8,480 nucleotides of DNA from Gemmatimonadales bacterium UBA2960 (GTDB lineage Bacteria > Gemmatimonadota > Gemmatimonadetes > Longimicrobiales > Gaopeijiaceae): contig DEBI01000098.1 of the NCBI GenBank assembly GCA_002348465.1, positions 2,177 to 10,656 of the forward strand, written 5' to 3'. The translations under genes were made by a program, and so were the position numbers. The notes under the pieces are model-generated. The model was given only the letters and a program-made list of their open reading frames with translations. It had not been told where the DNA came from and did not search any database. Positions 7,683 to 8,480 of the stretch are shown in pieces. The stretch's first letter is position 1. Each line of letters opens with the position of its first letter.

Positions 7683-8480
7683 TGTGAGGCTTCCCCACCG
7701 CCCAACATCAGGGCTCCCACTCCTTCCCTGGTTCTTTGAGCTTCCGACACTTCCACTACCCGACCCTTGGTCATTACCGAAACCCTGCCTGCAAGCCTGA
7801 GCACCTCATCGAGATCAGTCGAAACGAGGACAATCGCAACTCCTTCAGATGCCAATCTAAGAAGTTCCCCCTGCACGTACGAAGTAGCCGCCACGTCGAG
7901 GCCGCGAGTCGGATTTTCGGCTACCAGCATAGGAGCGTTAAGAGCGAGCTCCCGCCCAATGATCACCCTCTGCTGATTCCCCCCGGAGAGAAGCTCGGCC
8001 CGTGTCTCTATAGACGGCGCCACCACCTTGAACCGAGCCCGAATCCTCTCAGCCTCGTCACGCAACTCTCCCCACGGCATCAATACACTAGGCCCAAATT
8101 CTTCCATCCGGGAAAGTGCCAGTGCCATGTTCTCGGTGAGGTCAAAATCGGCTACGAGACCCTCGGCATGTCGATCCTGGGGAATGAAAGCGACCTCTTT
8201 CGGGATGTCAGCTCGACCCAAGCTCGGAGACTTACGTCCTGAGAGAATCAGTGCCAACTCGTGCTGACCATTTCCTTCTACACCTGCTATCCCTCGTATT
8301 TCCCCAGCCCTTATCTCCAGCTTTACATCTTTCAGGCGATCACCATGCACACCAACCAAACTCGCAACCACCGTCTCACCGTGCTCGGTTGATGGTGACG
8401 CCGCACTCGTGCCACTGGACACCCGAACAGTGCCCGCAACCACCGCATCACTCGAGGGGCCCGCCAGCTCTCCCATCGCC
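7679..8480 (-). CDS. ABC transporter ATPase, BmpA/nucleoside type, C-terminal half (partial)
   Basis: The gene runs off the right edge, and about 266 codons of a protein expected to have around 500 are visible. What remains is the end of the first ATPase domain, a Ser/Thr/Ala/Gly-rich linker, and the whole second ATPase domain. Numbered from the first visible Met (8476), the domain has a Walker A-like GVEGNGQHEL (65-74) without the usual Lys, a Q-loop region FIPQDRHAEGLV (97-108), the signature LSGGNQQR (163-170), a Walker B region MLVAENPTRGLD (183-194), and VLVSTDLDEVL (216-226) in place of a His switch. The Lys-less Walker A and DLDE switch are normal for the second domain of RbsA/MglA/NupO-type duplicated ATPases, so hydrolysis would rely on the unseen first domain. 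The gene ends in a 4-base overlap with the first permease. A BMP-family lipoprotein gene may lie further upstream, outside the window. Confidence 0.94.
   Translation of the reverse strand, partial: AMGELAGPSSDAVVAGTVRVSSGTSAASPSTEHGETVVASLVGVHGDRLKDVKLEIRAGEIRGIAGVEGNGQHELALILSGRKSPSLGRADIPKEVAFIPQDRHAEGLVADFDLTENMALALSRMEEFGPSVLMPWGELRDEAERIRARFKVVAPSIETRAELLSGGNQQRVIIGRELALNAPMLVAENPTRGLDVAATSYVQGELLRLASEGVAIVLVSTDLDEVLRLAGRVSVMTKGRVVEVSEAQRTREGVGALMLGGGEASH

Noticed and set aside
7015..7698. Long open frame of 227 codons on the minus strand overlapping the first permease
   Set aside because: Its translation is Cys, Trp, Arg and Ser rich with no family pattern, while the overlapping permease frame is clearly conserved. 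It is a shadow frame.
7679..8480. Walker A without Lys and lack of a His switch in the ATPase, suggesting a broken gene
   Set aside because: These are the usual features of the second domain of duplicated RbsA/NupO-type ATPases, and the reading frame is intact.

Overview
The window is almost solid coding DNA with a mid-50s percent GC content by eye. It contains two gene blocks that converge on each other. The likely source is a free-living, Gram-negative-type bacterium. Lipoprotein and Sec signals, a very large exported PIG-L deacetylase and an SLC5-like sodium symporter with a tiny membrane companion all recall Gemmatimonadota and neighbouring phyla. That placement is inferred from protein style and not proven.

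Plus strand (1-1834): a 41-residue single-helix protein is followed 10 bases later by a sodium:solute symporter (565 residues with the chosen start). The symporter keeps the family's sodium-site serines and carries a charged, alanine-rich insertion of about 78 residues.

Minus strand (8480 down to 1831): this reads as one tightly packed operon that enters from beyond the right edge. Its order is a nucleoside-type ABC ATPase (only the second ATPase half is visible), two permeases of the BmpA/NupOPQ type, a possible 40-residue small protein, a secreted PIG-L/LmbE-type zinc deacetylase with C-terminal beta and amidotransferase-like domains, and a lipoprotein solute-binding protein of the Fe3+/FbpA-like superfamily. 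Every junction is a 1- or 4-base stop/start overlap if the small ORF is real. Without it there is one 118-base gap. Several starts are TTG or GTG.

The two blocks end inside the same TTAA, so there is no room for a conventional terminator between them. Functionally the minus-strand operon pairs an uptake system usually used for nucleosides with an exported deacetylase and a binding protein from another transporter class. This may be a scavenging route for N-acylated glycoconjugates or nucleoside-like compounds, but the substrate cannot be read from the sequence. No tRNA, rRNA, CRISPR array, insertion sequence or convincing intrinsic terminator was seen. No gene-free stretch exceeds 120 bases.
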